A DNA stretch of 64,000 nucleotides from Nitrospirota bacterium (GCA_016212095.1 JACRHH010000036.1:1-64000), one strand, 5' to 3'. Positions 1-8,434 are shown, counted from the stretch's first letter. Program-made: numbers and translations. The notes: generated by a model not told the origin, from the letters alone.

Positions 1-288
1 TTCGTCGGAAAGCGCGCCGCCGCCGTGAAAATCCTCCGGTCTGAACGGTATCGGCTCGATGCGACCGTCGATGCCCCGCCTCAACGGGACAATCCTTCGT
101 CTGTCTTCAAATCGGTCGCCGGAGAACGATTTCGAAATAACCGCGATGTCGATATCGCTATCCTCCCCGGCGGTTCCTTTGGCATATGAACCGAACATGA
201 TCACCTCTTCCACGGCAATCAAGTTCCTTCGCAACTCCGCCACATATTGCCTTACAGCATTTAGCGCCGAATCTGTTGTAACAGCCAT
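1..288 (-). CDS. MNT-type minimal nucleotidyltransferase, antitoxin of a HEPN/MNT pair (partial)
   Basis: Reading leftward from ATG at 288, the protein begins MAVTTDSALNAV and carries GSYAKGTAGEDSDIDIAV, the GSxxxG...SDIDIAV nucleotide-binding motif of Pol-beta-like minimal nucleotidyltransferases. The frame is still open at the window edge after about 96 residues, so the C-terminus is missing. The start lies 28 bases inside the end of the HEPN gene, which implies translational coupling. In characterised HEPN/MNT systems the MNT partner neutralises the HEPN RNase, in some cases by adenylylating it. The catalytic GS and DxD residues are present, so an active enzyme is plausible. Function is inferred from the motif and the neighbour. 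Confidence 0.85.
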   Translation of the reverse strand, partial: MAVTTDSALNAVRQYVAELRRNLIAVEEVIMFGSYAKGTAGEDSDIDIAVISKSFSGDRFEDRRRIVPLRRGIDGRIEPIPFRPEDFHGGGALSDE

Positions 289-653
289 TCCCTTATCTCG
301 CCGATCCTTTCAAGATGCTTCTGCGTAAAATCTCGCGTGCATTTATTGAAAAACGAAAACTTTTCATCCGGATAGCGCGCCTCAAGATTGAAGTCGGTTA
401 TTATTTCAAGCAATTCAACAAGTTCGGATGTCAAGGGCAGTTCCGCCTTTTCGGCAAGCCATACCAGCCTGTGGGTGAACGGCGGGGGAGAATCAGACTT
501 AGCAACGATGATGGCCTTTAACAGTTTCTCAATAGTCAGATGGCCGAAAAAAAGCGAGTACGGGTAATCCTGTTTTTCAAAAAGGTGATCGGCAACCACC
601 CGGTCGCGCTCCGATGATTCCACCCAGTAATTTACCTTCTCGGACTTTGTCAT
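261..653 (-). CDS. HEPN domain protein, probable RNase toxin
   Basis: This 130-residue all-helical protein fits the HEPN family (PF05168 type). It has the segments HLTIEKLLKAII and LEARYPDE typical of these proteins, and the R-x5-H motif RDFTQKH near the C-terminus that forms the RNase site in HEPN toxins. It starts at ATG 653 and overlaps the following MNT gene by 28 bases. The pair has the classic order, HEPN first and MNT second. It sits downstream of the exporter operon in the same direction, but an AT-rich palindrome just before its start suggests its own promoter. Family assignment is firm; toxicity is inferred. Confidence 0.85.
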   Translation of the reverse strand: MTKSEKVNYWVESSERDRVVADHLFEKQDYPYSLFFGHLTIEKLLKAIIVAKSDSPPPFTHRLVWLAEKAELPLTSELVELLEIITDFNLEARYPDEKFSFFNKCTRDFTQKHLERIGEIREWLLQQIRR

Positions 654-656
654 ACA

Positions 657-670
657 TTGTAAATATACAA
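657..670 (-). promoter_or_regulatory. Palindrome immediately upstream of the HEPN gene
   Basis: TTGTA-AATA-TACAA is a perfect 5-bp inverted repeat with a 4-base spacer, ending four bases before the HEPN start. The surrounding bases are AT-rich and include TATATT and TACAAT on the minus strand. It could be an autoregulatory operator overlapping a promoter; no good Shine-Dalgarno sequence is visible for the HEPN gene. Confidence 0.4.
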
Positions 671-698
671 GTATTGTGGCGGCATGTGAAACTAATTA

Positions 699-1622
699 TC
701 ACTCTCCCGCAATTGAGCCCGCCGCAATCGCCACCTCAACCCGCTGCCCAAGCTTGAGCGGCGTGGGTTCGTCAAGCGCAACTTTCACAACCAGCACGCG
801 CGTGTCCGACGGCTTGCCGGGGTCTTGCGGCTTGAGGCTGCGGCTGGTAACTGCGTCCGGAACCTCCTCCACATGGCCCTTCCACGACATGCCGTCGTAG
901 CCCTCCGCCGTAACAGCCACCGGGCTTCCGACCGCCATTCGCCCGGCGTCGTACTCGTCAACTTCGGCCTCGATGCGCGTGCGCCTGAGGTTGGCAATCG
1001 TAACAATCGGCCTGCCCACATCCAGCATCTCGCCCGGATGCGCGTGTCTGTCGATAACCACGCCGTCAATCGGCGAAACGATGCGCGTCTTGGCGATTGT
1101 GGCCTCAATGCGTTTCACCGTGGCCCCGGCAAGCTCGCCGCGCGCCTTCGCCGCGTCCCTGTCCCGAATGTTTTTATCCAATAACTGCCGCGTTGCCACG
1201 CCGGTTGCAAGAAGCTTTTCGGCGCGTTCAACCTCGGCTTCGGCAAGCTTCAAGTTCGTTTCGGCCTCGGCCACGCCCGCCTGCGCCTCGCCAAGCGCGG
1301 CCTGAAGATCGGCGGATTTCATCTCCGCAATCAACTCGCCGCGTTTCACCGCGCTTTTTTCCTTCACGGCCATGCGCTCGACAACCGCCGCGATTTCGGC
1401 GCTCACCGTAACCTGAGCGCCCGGATAGGCAACAAGCCGCCCCTCGCCCACAATTCTGGCCGCGGCCTTTCCGGCTTTCTCGCTCTTCCGCGCCGCTTGA
1501 TCCGCCTCTTTCTTCCCGCCGCCGTCCGCTCCGCGCCATGCGCTTACAGCGACAACCGCCAAAACCGCCAATATCGCCAATTTGGCCAATTTGGCCATCC
1601 ATGCAATCTTTCTTATATTCAT
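699..1622 (-). CDS. HlyD/DevB-like periplasmic adaptor of an ABC exporter
   Basis: The protein has one N-terminal membrane segment (from MAKLAKLAILAVLAVVAV) followed by a biotinyl-lipoyl-like half, a long alpha-helical hairpin rich in Ala, Glu and Lys, and a second lipoyl half with SPIDGVVIDRHAHPGEML. This is the usual membrane fusion protein plan. It would link the inner-membrane DevC-like permease to an outer-membrane channel. ATG at 1622 is preferred over an upstream TTG at 1628; a GAGAGGGA stretch precedes it. It is the last gene of the tetR-permease-ATPase-adaptor run, separated from the ATPase by a repeat. The exported substrate cannot be told from sequence. Confidence 0.85.
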   Translation of the reverse strand: MNIRKIAWMAKLAKLAILAVLAVVAVSAWRGADGGGKKEADQAARKSEKAGKAAARIVGEGRLVAYPGAQVTVSAEIAAVVERMAVKEKSAVKRGELIAEMKSADLQAALGEAQAGVAEAETNLKLAEAEVERAEKLLATGVATRQLLDKNIRDRDAAKARGELAGATVKRIEATIAKTRIVSPIDGVVIDRHAHPGEMLDVGRPIVTIANLRRTRIEAEVDEYDAGRMAVGSPVAVTAEGYDGMSWKGHVEEVPDAVTSRSLKPQDPGKPSDTRVLVVKVALDEPTPLKLGQRVEVAIAAGSIAGE

Positions 1623-1640
1623 TTCCAATCCCTCTCAATC

Positions 1641-1726
1641 AATCCCCCTCTCCTTAAGGAGAGGGGCAGGGGTGAGGCAGCTCCCCAACCCTCCCTTTAC
1701 CGCAGAGAGGGGCAGGGGTGAGGCAG
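1641..1726. repeat. Intergenic palindrome with 20-bp direct repeats
   Basis: A perfect 22-bp palindrome (CCCCTCTCCTT then AAGGAGAGGGG, 1645-1666) is followed by GAGGGGCAGGGGTGAGGCAG, present at 1661-1680 and again at 1707-1726. It fills the gap between the ATPase and adaptor genes. A closely related hairpin occurs inside the 3' end of proC near 42671. It looks like a dispersed small repeat and could modulate expression inside the operon. Confidence 0.7.
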
Positions 1727-1727
1727 A

Positions 1728-2396
1728 TCAATCCATCAAAACGCCGTCCCGAATCCGAAGCACGCGGTCTGAAATCTCCCGCACCTTCGTATCGTGCGTA
1801 ACAATTAAAAGCGCCCTGTTTTCCTTCTTTGCCAGATTTCTGAAAATTTCCAGCACCTGAGCGCCTGTATGCGAATCGAGGTTCGCCGTGGGCTCGTCGG
1901 CCAGAATCAGCGGAGACCTTCCGGCAAGCGCCCGCGCTACTGCCACCCGCTGCTTCTGGCCGCCGGAGAGATCGCGCGGCAGGAAGTTCTTCCGGTCGCC
2001 AAGCCCGACGTCGTCAAGCACGCGCTCAGCCTCAAGCCTTGCGTCGTTGCCCTTTAGCCCCTTGATATTCAACGAATATTCCACGTTTTCCCGCGCCGTG
2101 AGCGACGGAAAAAGATTGAACTGCTGGAACACGAAACCGATGGATTTCTTGCGCACTCCGGCCATCGCGCGCGCATTGTCGCCCACCGCCACGTCCTCGA
2201 TCATCACCCGTCCGGAAGTGGGCGTGAGGATGCAGCCCAGAATCGAGAGCAGCGTGGTTTTGCCGGAGCCGGACGGGCCTTCGAGCGTCACAACCTCGCC
2301 CGCGCTTATGCTCAGATCGATCCCGTGCAGCACAGGCACTGCCTGCCGTCCCTCCTGAAAGGTTTTGGTTATTGCGTGAGCTTCAAGCACTGCCAT
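1728..2396 (-). CDS. DevA/LolD/MacB-type ABC exporter ATPase
   Basis: This is an ABC ATPase of about 222 residues with Walker A GPSGSGKTT, signature LSGGQKQRVAVARAL and Walker B LILADEPTANLD, all intact. The spacing and sequence match the MacB/LolD/DevA class that drives FtsX-like permeases. ATG 2396 is chosen because MAVLEAHAITKTF is the normal family N-terminus; an upstream in-frame extension is just the overlapping permease end. It lies 11 bases after the permease gene. It probably energises the DevC-like permease at 2408-3544. Confidence 0.92.
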   Translation of the reverse strand: MAVLEAHAITKTFQEGRQAVPVLHGIDLSISAGEVVTLEGPSGSGKTTLLSILGCILTPTSGRVMIEDVAVGDNARAMAGVRKKSIGFVFQQFNLFPSLTARENVEYSLNIKGLKGNDARLEAERVLDDVGLGDRKNFLPRDLSGGQKQRVAVARALAGRSPLILADEPTANLDSHTGAQVLEIFRNLAKKENRALLIVTHDTKVREISDRVLRIRDGVLMD

Positions 2397-2407
2397 CGTT
2401 TTTTTCC

Positions 2408-3544
2408 TCAAGTCCGGAACACAAGCGCCGGATCGATCTTCGCCACCTTGTGAAACGAGATCATCGCGGACGCAAGGCAGAGAACAAGCGTTCCGGCGAA
2501 GCACCACGCCATCGCCTCAGGCGGCATTATCAGCTTCAGGTCAACCTTTTCCATAAGCGGTTTCATTGCGTAGGACTGCGCCGCGCCAAGCGAAAATCCG
2601 CACACGGCTGAGATCACCGCCTGTTTGGCGAGGATCATGTAGATGTCGAGGTTCGTGCCGCCTATCGCCTTCACCGTGCCGAACTCGCGTATGTGCTCCA
2701 TCGTCATCGTGTAGAGCGTCTGGGCCACCACAACCACGCCCACGAGACAGCCCAGAAACACGGTCATGTACATGTTCAGGCCGATTCCGGTGCTGTCAAC
2801 CCAGTAGTTGCGCGATGCGGCGGCCCATTCGTCGCGGGTGTAAACGTCGTTGAACGGCAGGCGGCGGCGGATTTCGGCAAGCGCCGCCTGCATGTCGGCG
2901 CCCGGCTCCAGCTTCGCCACGATGTAGGCTGTTCGGCCCGAAAACATCTGGTAGGCAAGCGACTGCGCCAGTTGATAGTCCATGAACGCTATCGGCGTTG
3001 TGGTAAAAGACCGCGCCTCGCGGGTAAGCCCGATTATTTTCAGGCGCTGGCCCAGAATCTCGCGGTAATCGCCGATGCCGAACTTTCCGAAGCGTCCGGC
3101 AGCCGATTCATCGAGAAGAAAATATTTGCCTCGCCGCAGGTCGGCCACATCGCCGGAAAGGATGTTCCACGGGAATTTCCATCGGGCGAAGTCATCCATC
3201 GCGTAGACCATAAGCCCCTCGCGCGCGCCGCTCGGCAGGGTGATCTGCATGAATGTGACAAGCAGGTTGTCGGCGCGGCCCACGCCCGGAACCGAACGCA
3301 CGCGGTTGACCATCGATTCCGGGAAATCGTTGGCGAAATCGACGTTCGGGGTGTTTTTCGATGTTATCCAGATGTCGGCGTCGAGCTTTCTGATGGTGAT
3401 CGTCGCGCTGTCCAGAAGTCCTACGAAAAGCCCAAGCTGAACCAGCACCAGCGTTACCGCAAACGCCACGCCCGACACGGTGATTACAAACCGGAGCTTG
3501 TCGTGAAACAGTATTTTTCGCGCCAGATCAACCGCCATCGCCAT
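2408..3544 (-). CDS. DevC-like FtsX-family ABC exporter permease
   Basis: This 378-residue permease has an N-terminal membrane helix (FVITVSGVAFAVTLVLVQLG), a large extracytoplasmic domain of about 220 residues and three C-terminal helices. The C-terminal part has MEHIREFGTVKAIGGT, the conserved FtsX/MacB core motif. The N-terminus (LARKILFHDKLRF) matches DevC-type permeases rather than MacB. In cyanobacteria DevBCA exports glycolipids through TolC; what this homologue exports is unknown. The gene overlaps the tetR end by 17 bases. No outer-membrane partner is encoded nearby. Confidence 0.88.
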   Translation of the reverse strand: MAMAVDLARKILFHDKLRFVITVSGVAFAVTLVLVQLGLFVGLLDSATITIRKLDADIWITSKNTPNVDFANDFPESMVNRVRSVPGVGRADNLLVTFMQITLPSGAREGLMVYAMDDFARWKFPWNILSGDVADLRRGKYFLLDESAAGRFGKFGIGDYREILGQRLKIIGLTREARSFTTTPIAFMDYQLAQSLAYQMFSGRTAYIVAKLEPGADMQAALAEIRRRLPFNDVYTRDEWAAASRNYWVDSTGIGLNMYMTVFLGCLVGVVVVAQTLYTMTMEHIREFGTVKAIGGTNLDIYMILAKQAVISAVCGFSLGAAQSYAMKPLMEKVDLKLIMPPEAMAWCFAGTLVLCLASAMISFHKVAKIDPALVFRT

Positions 3545-4172
3545 CCGGCGTTCGCATCAGTCCGCGAACAACCGCCTCCATCATCACGCTGAATCGTTTT
3601 TCAAGCGGTCGCCACTCAACCCATTCGTCGTCGCCCTTGGCGATATGAAGCGACACCACGCCGTGAATGGCGGCCCAGCAGGTTTGGGCGACAAGCTCCG
3701 CGTCGGCGATCTCCGGGCGGAAAAGCCCGGCGCTTATGCAATCGTTAACGGCGTCAAGCAGGAACGCGTAGGCGTCTTCCTCCGGATTGCCGCGCATACA
3801 GGAGAAGTCCTCAGGCTTGGCGGGGCTTTTAATCATGAACATCAGCCGGTAATGGTGCGGATGCTCGACGCCGAACTCGAAATATGCCTGCCCGGCGGCG
3901 GCCAGACGCTCAAGCGGGTCTTCGATGCTTCCGCCCATCGCCTGGAATTTTTTGGCAAGCTCAAGGAAATCGTGGTTGCAAAGCTCGCGGATAAGTGTCT
4001 CCTTATCGCGGAAGTGCAGATATATGGCGGTGGGCGAATATTCGATCTTTTCGGCTATCTTCCGCATGGTTACGGCGTCGTAGCCCTCGCTTGCGAACAT
4101 CTCGCGCGCCGCGTCCAGAATTTTGGCGCGAAGCTCTTCCTGCTCGCGCTGCTTTCGTTCCTGAATTCCCAT
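3528..4172 (-). CDS. TetR/AcrR family transcriptional repressor
   Basis: The 214-residue protein has an N-terminal TetR helix-turn-helix (ILDAAREMFASEGYDAVTMR ... SPTAIYLHFRDKE, residues about 18-63) and a helical ligand-binding domain of the TetR_C-33/WHG type. It is the first gene of the exporter operon and overlaps the permease gene by 17 bases. A perfect 19-bp palindrome about 50 bases upstream is a good candidate operator. The simplest model is a local repressor that senses a compound handled by the exporter. Confidence 0.9.
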   Translation of the reverse strand: MGIQERKQREQEELRAKILDAAREMFASEGYDAVTMRKIAEKIEYSPTAIYLHFRDKETLIRELCNHDFLELAKKFQAMGGSIEDPLERLAAAGQAYFEFGVEHPHHYRLMFMIKSPAKPEDFSCMRGNPEEDAYAFLLDAVNDCISAGLFRPEIADAELVAQTCWAAIHGVVSLHIAKGDDEWVEWRPLEKRFSVMMEAVVRGLMRTPDGDGG

Positions 4173-4221
4173 GCTGCCGCTCGCTTCCGTTGATAATTTT
4201 CAGCACAAAACCACGTCACCC

Positions 4222-4240
4222 AACTTAACACTGTTAAGTT
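4222..4240 (-). promoter_or_regulatory. Perfect TetR-type operator palindrome
   Basis: AACTTAACA-C-TGTTAAGTT is a perfect 9-bp inverted repeat with one central base, located 50 bases before the tetR start. Size, symmetry and position are those expected for a TetR dimer site controlling its own operon. It also lies 106 bases before the divergent gene at 4347 and could affect both. Confidence 0.7.
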
Positions 4241-4346
4241 AATGGACGCCGGTCAGTTTGTCAAGCGGCAGGCTTGCGTCTCTGCGGCCATGTGATACAG
4301 TTGCCTATCTGTCCATGGCACGACACATGGCGCTACTGGAGAAAGA

Positions 4347-4934
4347 ATGGGCAACAGGCTGAGCGAGATACTTGAAGAGATAAGGGAACTTGAAAAGGCT
4401 GTGCAGGAGGAGATGCGATGCAAGCAGGAGGAGCTTAAATACAGGGTAGCCAAGGGCCAGGTTGTTTTCGAAGCGGAAATCGCCGAGCTGCACAGGCGAT
4501 TGTCGCAGTCTCTCCTGCTGTATGTCTTCGGCGCCCGCGCCGCCGTTTTCCTCTCGGCGCCGGTAATCTACTCGCTGATAGTTCCGGCGGCAATGCTGGA
4601 TGCGGGCATGACCATCTATCAAAGTGTCTGTTTCCCGATATACGGCATTCCAAGTGTGAAACGAAGCAGTCACATGATTTACGACCGCCAGTACCTTGCC
4701 TACCTGAACGCGCTGGAAAAGCTGAACTGCCGTTATTGCAGCTACATGAACGGCCTGTTTTCATACATCAGCGAAATTGCGGCCAGAACGGAACAGTACT
4801 GGTGTCCGATAAAACATGCATCGGGGCGGGGGCGGCATTCCCGCTATCACCTGTTCCTCGACTACGGCGACGCGGATGCTTACAAGTCAAGGCTGGATGA
4901 ACTCCGGAAGAAGTATGAGGATGCGGTGGAATAG
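4347..4934 (+). CDS. Conserved hypothetical protein with hydrophobic centre and Cys motifs
   Basis: I do not recognise a named family with certainty. The 195-residue protein starts with a charged helix likely to be coiled coil (LEEIRELEKAVQEEMRCKQE). Two hydrophobic stretches follow (residues about 55-90). A strongly patterned C-terminal half contains LNCRYCSYMNGLF and TEQYWCPIKHA, four Cys that could bind a metal or cofactor. The start is supported by GGAG six bases upstream. It is transcribed away from the tetR operon and shares its promoter region. It stands alone, so its job cannot be inferred from neighbours. Confidence 0.75.
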   Translation: MGNRLSEILEEIRELEKAVQEEMRCKQEELKYRVAKGQVVFEAEIAELHRRLSQSLLLYVFGARAAVFLSAPVIYSLIVPAAMLDAGMTIYQSVCFPIYGIPSVKRSSHMIYDRQYLAYLNALEKLNCRYCSYMNGLFSYISEIAARTEQYWCPIKHASGRGRHSRYHLFLDYGDADAYKSRLDELRKKYEDAVE

Positions 4935-4978
4935 GATCACGATCCGGCGGCGGCGTTTGCCGGCCTGCCGCTGCCGGT

Positions 4979-5398
4979 CTATTCCCATGGGTTAAACAGT
5001 GAAACGCCGCTTTCTTCCATGTCGGCAGCGTTCCTTGTGGCAACCGTTAAATGATGGGCAATTCCGGTGGCGGCAATCAGGGAGTCTATCGCTGGCATCG
5101 GCCTGCCAACTTTTTCGGCCATTCCCTGAATCTTCCCCCATGCCGTCGCAACCTGCAGATCGACATTAATGGTTCGGTTTGCGAATCTATCCTGCAGGTC
5201 GTTATCAACCCAATTGTGCAGTTCCGCCTTTCTTTTCGATTCCGCCAGCTTTTCTATGCCTTTGTGAAGTTCGCCGAACGTCAGGACGCTGATGAAAAGG
5301 CTGTTTTCATCCTCCCGCGCGATCCATTCGACGACCTTGCCTGACGGATTCGGGCGGATAAGTTCGGAGATGACGCATGTGTCAAGCAGAAATTTCAT
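4979..5398 (-). CDS. VapC-type PIN-domain toxin
   Basis: The 139-residue protein opens with MKFLLDTCVISELIRPN, the PIN-domain N-terminus with the first catalytic Asp. A conserved acidic residue follows in LTFGELHKGIEKL, and the last active-site region is MPAIDSLIAATGIAHHLTVATRN, where the Asp and Asn are in place. VapC proteins are Mg-dependent RNases that cut tRNA or rRNA. The start overlaps the antitoxin stop by four bases (ATGA), so the two are coupled. The active site looks complete. Confidence 0.92.
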   Translation of the reverse strand: MKFLLDTCVISELIRPNPSGKVVEWIAREDENSLFISVLTFGELHKGIEKLAESKRKAELHNWVDNDLQDRFANRTINVDLQVATAWGKIQGMAEKVGRPMPAIDSLIAATGIAHHLTVATRNAADMEESGVSLFNPWE

Positions 5399-5652
5399 AG
5401 CTCAACATCCCTTGAAGAACTCTTGTCCCTCGCCAGGTCGAGGCTTGCACCCAAAAGAGGGGAGTTTTTAAAAAAAGACAGCAGGTCTGATTTCGGCCTG
5501 CCAAGTTTTCGATAGTCTTCGATGGCAATAACCACAACGGACTCCTTGCCATGCCGCGTGACAATCTGCGGGCCATCGTGTCGAGCCTTGTCCACCAGAT
5601 TGCTGAATCTGTTTTTCGCTTCTTGCAGTTGCCATACATTGCCCATGATCAC
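5395..5652 (-). CDS. Phd/YefM-family antitoxin
   Basis: The 85-residue protein has the Phd/YefM DNA-binding fold signature: WQLQEAKNRFSNLVDKARHDGPQIVTRHGKESVVVIAIEDY, split across residues 6-46. Its C-terminus is the part expected to bind VapC. Translation may begin at 5652 or at MGNVW (5646). A same-strand frame at 5382-5639 is only a shadow. Together with the PIN gene it forms a type II module; such antitoxins repress their own promoter, and a good promoter lies just upstream. Confidence 0.9.
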   Translation of the reverse strand: MIMGNVWQLQEAKNRFSNLVDKARHDGPQIVTRHGKESVVVIAIEDYRKLGRPKSDLLSFFKNSPLLGASLDLARDKSSSRDVEL

Positions 5653-5688
5653 ACCTCGCGGAGCGGATATTCTATCCAGTCTAGCCAG

Positions 5689-5717
5689 ATTCTATGACAA
5701 GTTGCGAATTCAGTCAA
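5689..5717 (-). promoter_or_regulatory. Sigma70-type promoter of the Phd/VapC pair
   Basis: On the minus strand TTGACT (5717-5712) is followed after exactly 17 bases by TAGAAT (5694-5689), five of six matches at each box. ATAGAAT occurs twice, overlapping the -10 box and again about 20 bases downstream, which could be repeated antitoxin sites. The predicted transcript begins some 30-40 bases before the antitoxin start. Confidence 0.6.
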
Positions 5718-5826
5718 TAACGGGACAGATTCGTTACGGATCGTTTTAATTCAACAGGACGCTTGTCTCCGGTTTAAGGATGCCTGTTTCTTGTCATGCC
5801 GCCGACGGCTGTGTTTTAATTGCCGT

Positions 5827-7560
5827 ATGAAACATGCAAAATCCGCCTGCATCAATGCGTCGATAGCCTTCATTCTATGGGTGTCCGTCACGGCCTGCGC
5901 ATCGGCAAGCACAAGCGCAAGACCTCTTGCCGAAACGCCTCCGGTAAATGAAGGCGCGGCATGGCATTTCATGGCCGGGTACAATCAGGAGCTGAAGGGC
6001 GAAACGGCGGCGGCTATAGATCATTACAGAAAGGCGATGGAGTTCGACCCGGAATCCTCGTACCTTCCGGTTCAGCTTGGACGCGCGCTTCTTCGCTCAG
6101 GCTCGCCGGACGAGGCGGCATCCGTTGCCGAAAAACTGCTGGCCCGGAATCCGGACGACATAAACGCTCTCATGCTTCTTGCGGAATGCAGAAAAGCCGC
6201 CAACCGCAAGCCGGAAGCGGCTGCCGCATATAGAAAAATTACCGGAATTGCCCCAAGGAACACCGACGCGCTGATGCAGCTTGGCGTGCTGCTGATGTTT
6301 TCGAAGGAGTACGACGAGGCCGCCAAGGCGTTCGAGCGGCTTCAGGCAATACAGCCGGAAGGCTTCATGGCGGTTTACTACCTCGGCAATCTTTACCTCG
6401 AACAGGGCGATTACATAAAGGCAAAGCCATACTTCGAGCGGATGCTCGAACTGAAGCCGAATTTCGATCAGGCCCTGATAAACCTTGGAATAATCAGCGA
6501 AACCGAGGAGAACTGGGAGAAGGCGGCATCTTACTACGGAACCGCGCTAAAGGCCAATCCCGACAACATCCGCGTGCGCGAGCGTCTTGCCGCCGCGCTT
6601 GTGCGCAAGCAGTCGTACGCGGAGGCTATCGAGCAGTACAGAAAGATGAGCGAAGCCAATCCGGCCAGCGCGGAGCTTCATTTCCGGATAGCCATTCTGC
6701 ACCTTGAAAACAAGCGGCTTGAAGATGCCGTAAGCGAATTGAGCCGAACGCTGGAACTCGCGCCGGAGGATGCCGCCGCGCTTTATTATCTGGGCGTGTC
6801 GTTGCAGGAACTCAAACGGCATGACGAGGCTATCGAGGTTTACAAAAAGGTTATCAACCGGAATCCATACGAAATACGAGCGTACATACAACTTGGTTAC
6901 ATATACGGCAAAACCGGCAGGCTCGACGACGCGATAAAAACATTCCGCGAGGTGCTCGAATTCAACAGGGAGGCCCCGGAAGTCTATCTCTACCTTGGCG
7001 GCGCGCTGCTTGAGGCGAAGCGCTACGATGAGGCGAAGGCCGAACTTGAGGCAGGGCTGGCAATAGCCACGGCGCACCGCGACGACTTTTTTTTCAACCT
7101 TGCCGTCGTTCAGGAAAAGCTCGGCTCGTTCGATGAAATGGTGCGGCTTCTTCGCGAAACCCTCGCGGAAAACCCGGATCACCCGGAGGCGCTGAACTAT
7201 CTGGGATACAGCCTTGCCGAACGCGGCATGAACCTTGACGAGGCTCTCTCGCTTATACAAAAGGCTGTTGCCCTCAAGCCCGACAGCGGCTACATCAGGG
7301 ACAGCCTTGCATGGGCTCTCTACATGCTTGGGCGATACGCCGAGGCGCTTGCCGAGCAGTTGAAGGCGTCCGAAACCGTGAAGGACGATCCGGTGATGTA
7401 CGACCACCTGGGCGATATTTACCTGAAAAACAACATGCCCGAAGAAGCGCGCGCGGCATGGCGTCATGCTCTGGAGGTTGTCAAGGACAATCCGGAGCTT
7501 GTGCGCAAGCTAAACGAAAAGCTTTTGTCCGGGCAGGCCGGCAGACCAAACGGCAAGTAG
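5827..7560 (+). CDS. Tetratricopeptide repeat lipoprotein
   Basis: From ATG 5827 the protein has a lipoprotein signal: charged start, hydrophobic core and lipobox VTAC. The remaining 550 or so residues are TPR repeats, roughly 14 or more, with the usual W/Y-G-A-P pattern (for example YEIRAYIQLGYIYGKTGRLD). A 12-codon upstream extension is not used because it would spoil the signal sequence. TPR lipoproteins of this layout act as scaffolds for envelope complexes. It precedes ispE by 13 bases, an order also known from Geobacter-like genomes. The binding partner is unknown. Confidence 0.88.
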   Translation: MKHAKSACINASIAFILWVSVTACASASTSARPLAETPPVNEGAAWHFMAGYNQELKGETAAAIDHYRKAMEFDPESSYLPVQLGRALLRSGSPDEAASVAEKLLARNPDDINALMLLAECRKAANRKPEAAAAYRKITGIAPRNTDALMQLGVLLMFSKEYDEAAKAFERLQAIQPEGFMAVYYLGNLYLEQGDYIKAKPYFERMLELKPNFDQALINLGIISETEENWEKAASYYGTALKANPDNIRVRERLAAALVRKQSYAEAIEQYRKMSEANPASAELHFRIAILHLENKRLEDAVSELSRTLELAPEDAAALYYLGVSLQELKRHDEAIEVYKKVINRNPYEIRAYIQLGYIYGKTGRLDDAIKTFREVLEFNREAPEVYLYLGGALLEAKRYDEAKAELEAGLAIATAHRDDFFFNLAVVQEKLGSFDEMVRLLRETLAENPDHPEALNYLGYSLAERGMNLDEALSLIQKAVALKPDSGYIRDSLAWALYMLGRYAEALAEQLKASETVKDDPVMYDHLGDIYLKNNMPEEARAAWRHALEVVKDNPELVRKLNEKLLSGQAGRPNGK

Positions 7561-7573
7561 CTCCCGCTTCGCA

Positions 7574-8434
7574 ATGCAGCCGATGCGCATATACGCACCC
7601 GCAAAGGTGAATCTCTGCCTCAGGGTAATCGGCAAGCGTTCCGACGGCTATCACAACATAGAATCGGTCTTCTATCAGGTCAATCTGTTCGACACGCTGT
7701 TCATCGAGCCGCGCGAAAAGCTGGAATTCGTTTGCGACAGCCGCGACATCGGCCCGCCCGAAAGCAATCTGGTGGTAAAGGCGGCGGAATTGCTTCGCCT
7801 TGAAACCGGCACGACGGCAGGCGCGCGCTTGAGGCTTGAGAAGAAAATCCCGGCGGGCGCCGGGCTTGGCGGCGGAAGTTCGGACGCGGCGGCGGCTTTG
7901 AAGGGATTGAACGCGTTCTGGCGGCTTGGCCTGCCAGTTCACCGGCTGCACGAATTGGCCGAACGCCTCGGCTCGGACGTGCCGTTTTTCATCCATGGCC
8001 CGGCTGCCCGCGTGGGCGGACGCGGAGAAGTGGTGGAGCCGTTCATTCCGCCTGAGCCCCTGCATCTTCTCCTTGTGAAACCGGAATGCAGCGTGCCCAC
8101 CGCCTGGGCTTACCGGAGCCTTGATTTGACAAATAAGGGTACTGATTATAAACTAGCCTGCTTTGGCATCGCCGATCTTGCGACAGACCGGATGCCGGAA
8201 GCCTTTCACAACGACTTCGAGGCGGTGGTAATCGCCCGGTTTCCGGTAATCGGCGAGATTAAATCGCGCCTTCTGGAGCTTGGAGCGATGGGCGCTGTCA
8301 TGAGCGGAAGCGGATCGGCTGTGGCAGGGATATTTTCTTCTAATGCTGAAGCAGAAAAGGCTGCTGACGGATTCGGCGGCTGGTGGCACGCGGTGGTGGA
8401 AACATTGGCGCAGAAGCCAAGGCCGGGGCTGTAA
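7574..8434 (+). CDS. ispE: 4-diphosphocytidyl-2-C-methyl-D-erythritol kinase
   Basis: IspE phosphorylates 4-diphosphocytidyl-methylerythritol in the non-mevalonate isoprenoid pathway. The protein begins with MRIYAPAKVNLCLRVIGKR, has the GHMP kinase ATP loop PAGAGLGGGSSDAAAAL at residues 93-109, and a C-terminal GAVMSGSGSAVAGIF motif 3. Length (286) is normal. Start may be 7574 or ATG 7583. It lies between the TPR gene and tRNA-Gln, a conserved arrangement with prs and rplY downstream. Confidence 0.96.
   Translation: MQPMRIYAPAKVNLCLRVIGKRSDGYHNIESVFYQVNLFDTLFIEPREKLEFVCDSRDIGPPESNLVVKAAELLRLETGTTAGARLRLEKKIPAGAGLGGGSSDAAAALKGLNAFWRLGLPVHRLHELAERLGSDVPFFIHGPAARVGGRGEVVEPFIPPEPLHLLLVKPECSVPTAWAYRSLDLTNKGTDYKLACFGIADLATDRMPEAFHNDFEAVVIARFPVIGEIKSRLLELGAMGAVMSGSGSAVAGIFSSNAEAEKAADGFGGWWHAVVETLAQKPRPGL

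Noticed and set aside
5382-5639. Second frame in the antitoxin region
   Set aside because: It overlaps the Phd/YefM gene on the same strand and lacks the family pattern.
6547-7467. 306-codon minus-strand frame inside the TPR gene
   Set aside because: Antisense shadow of a clear TPR protein; no motif.
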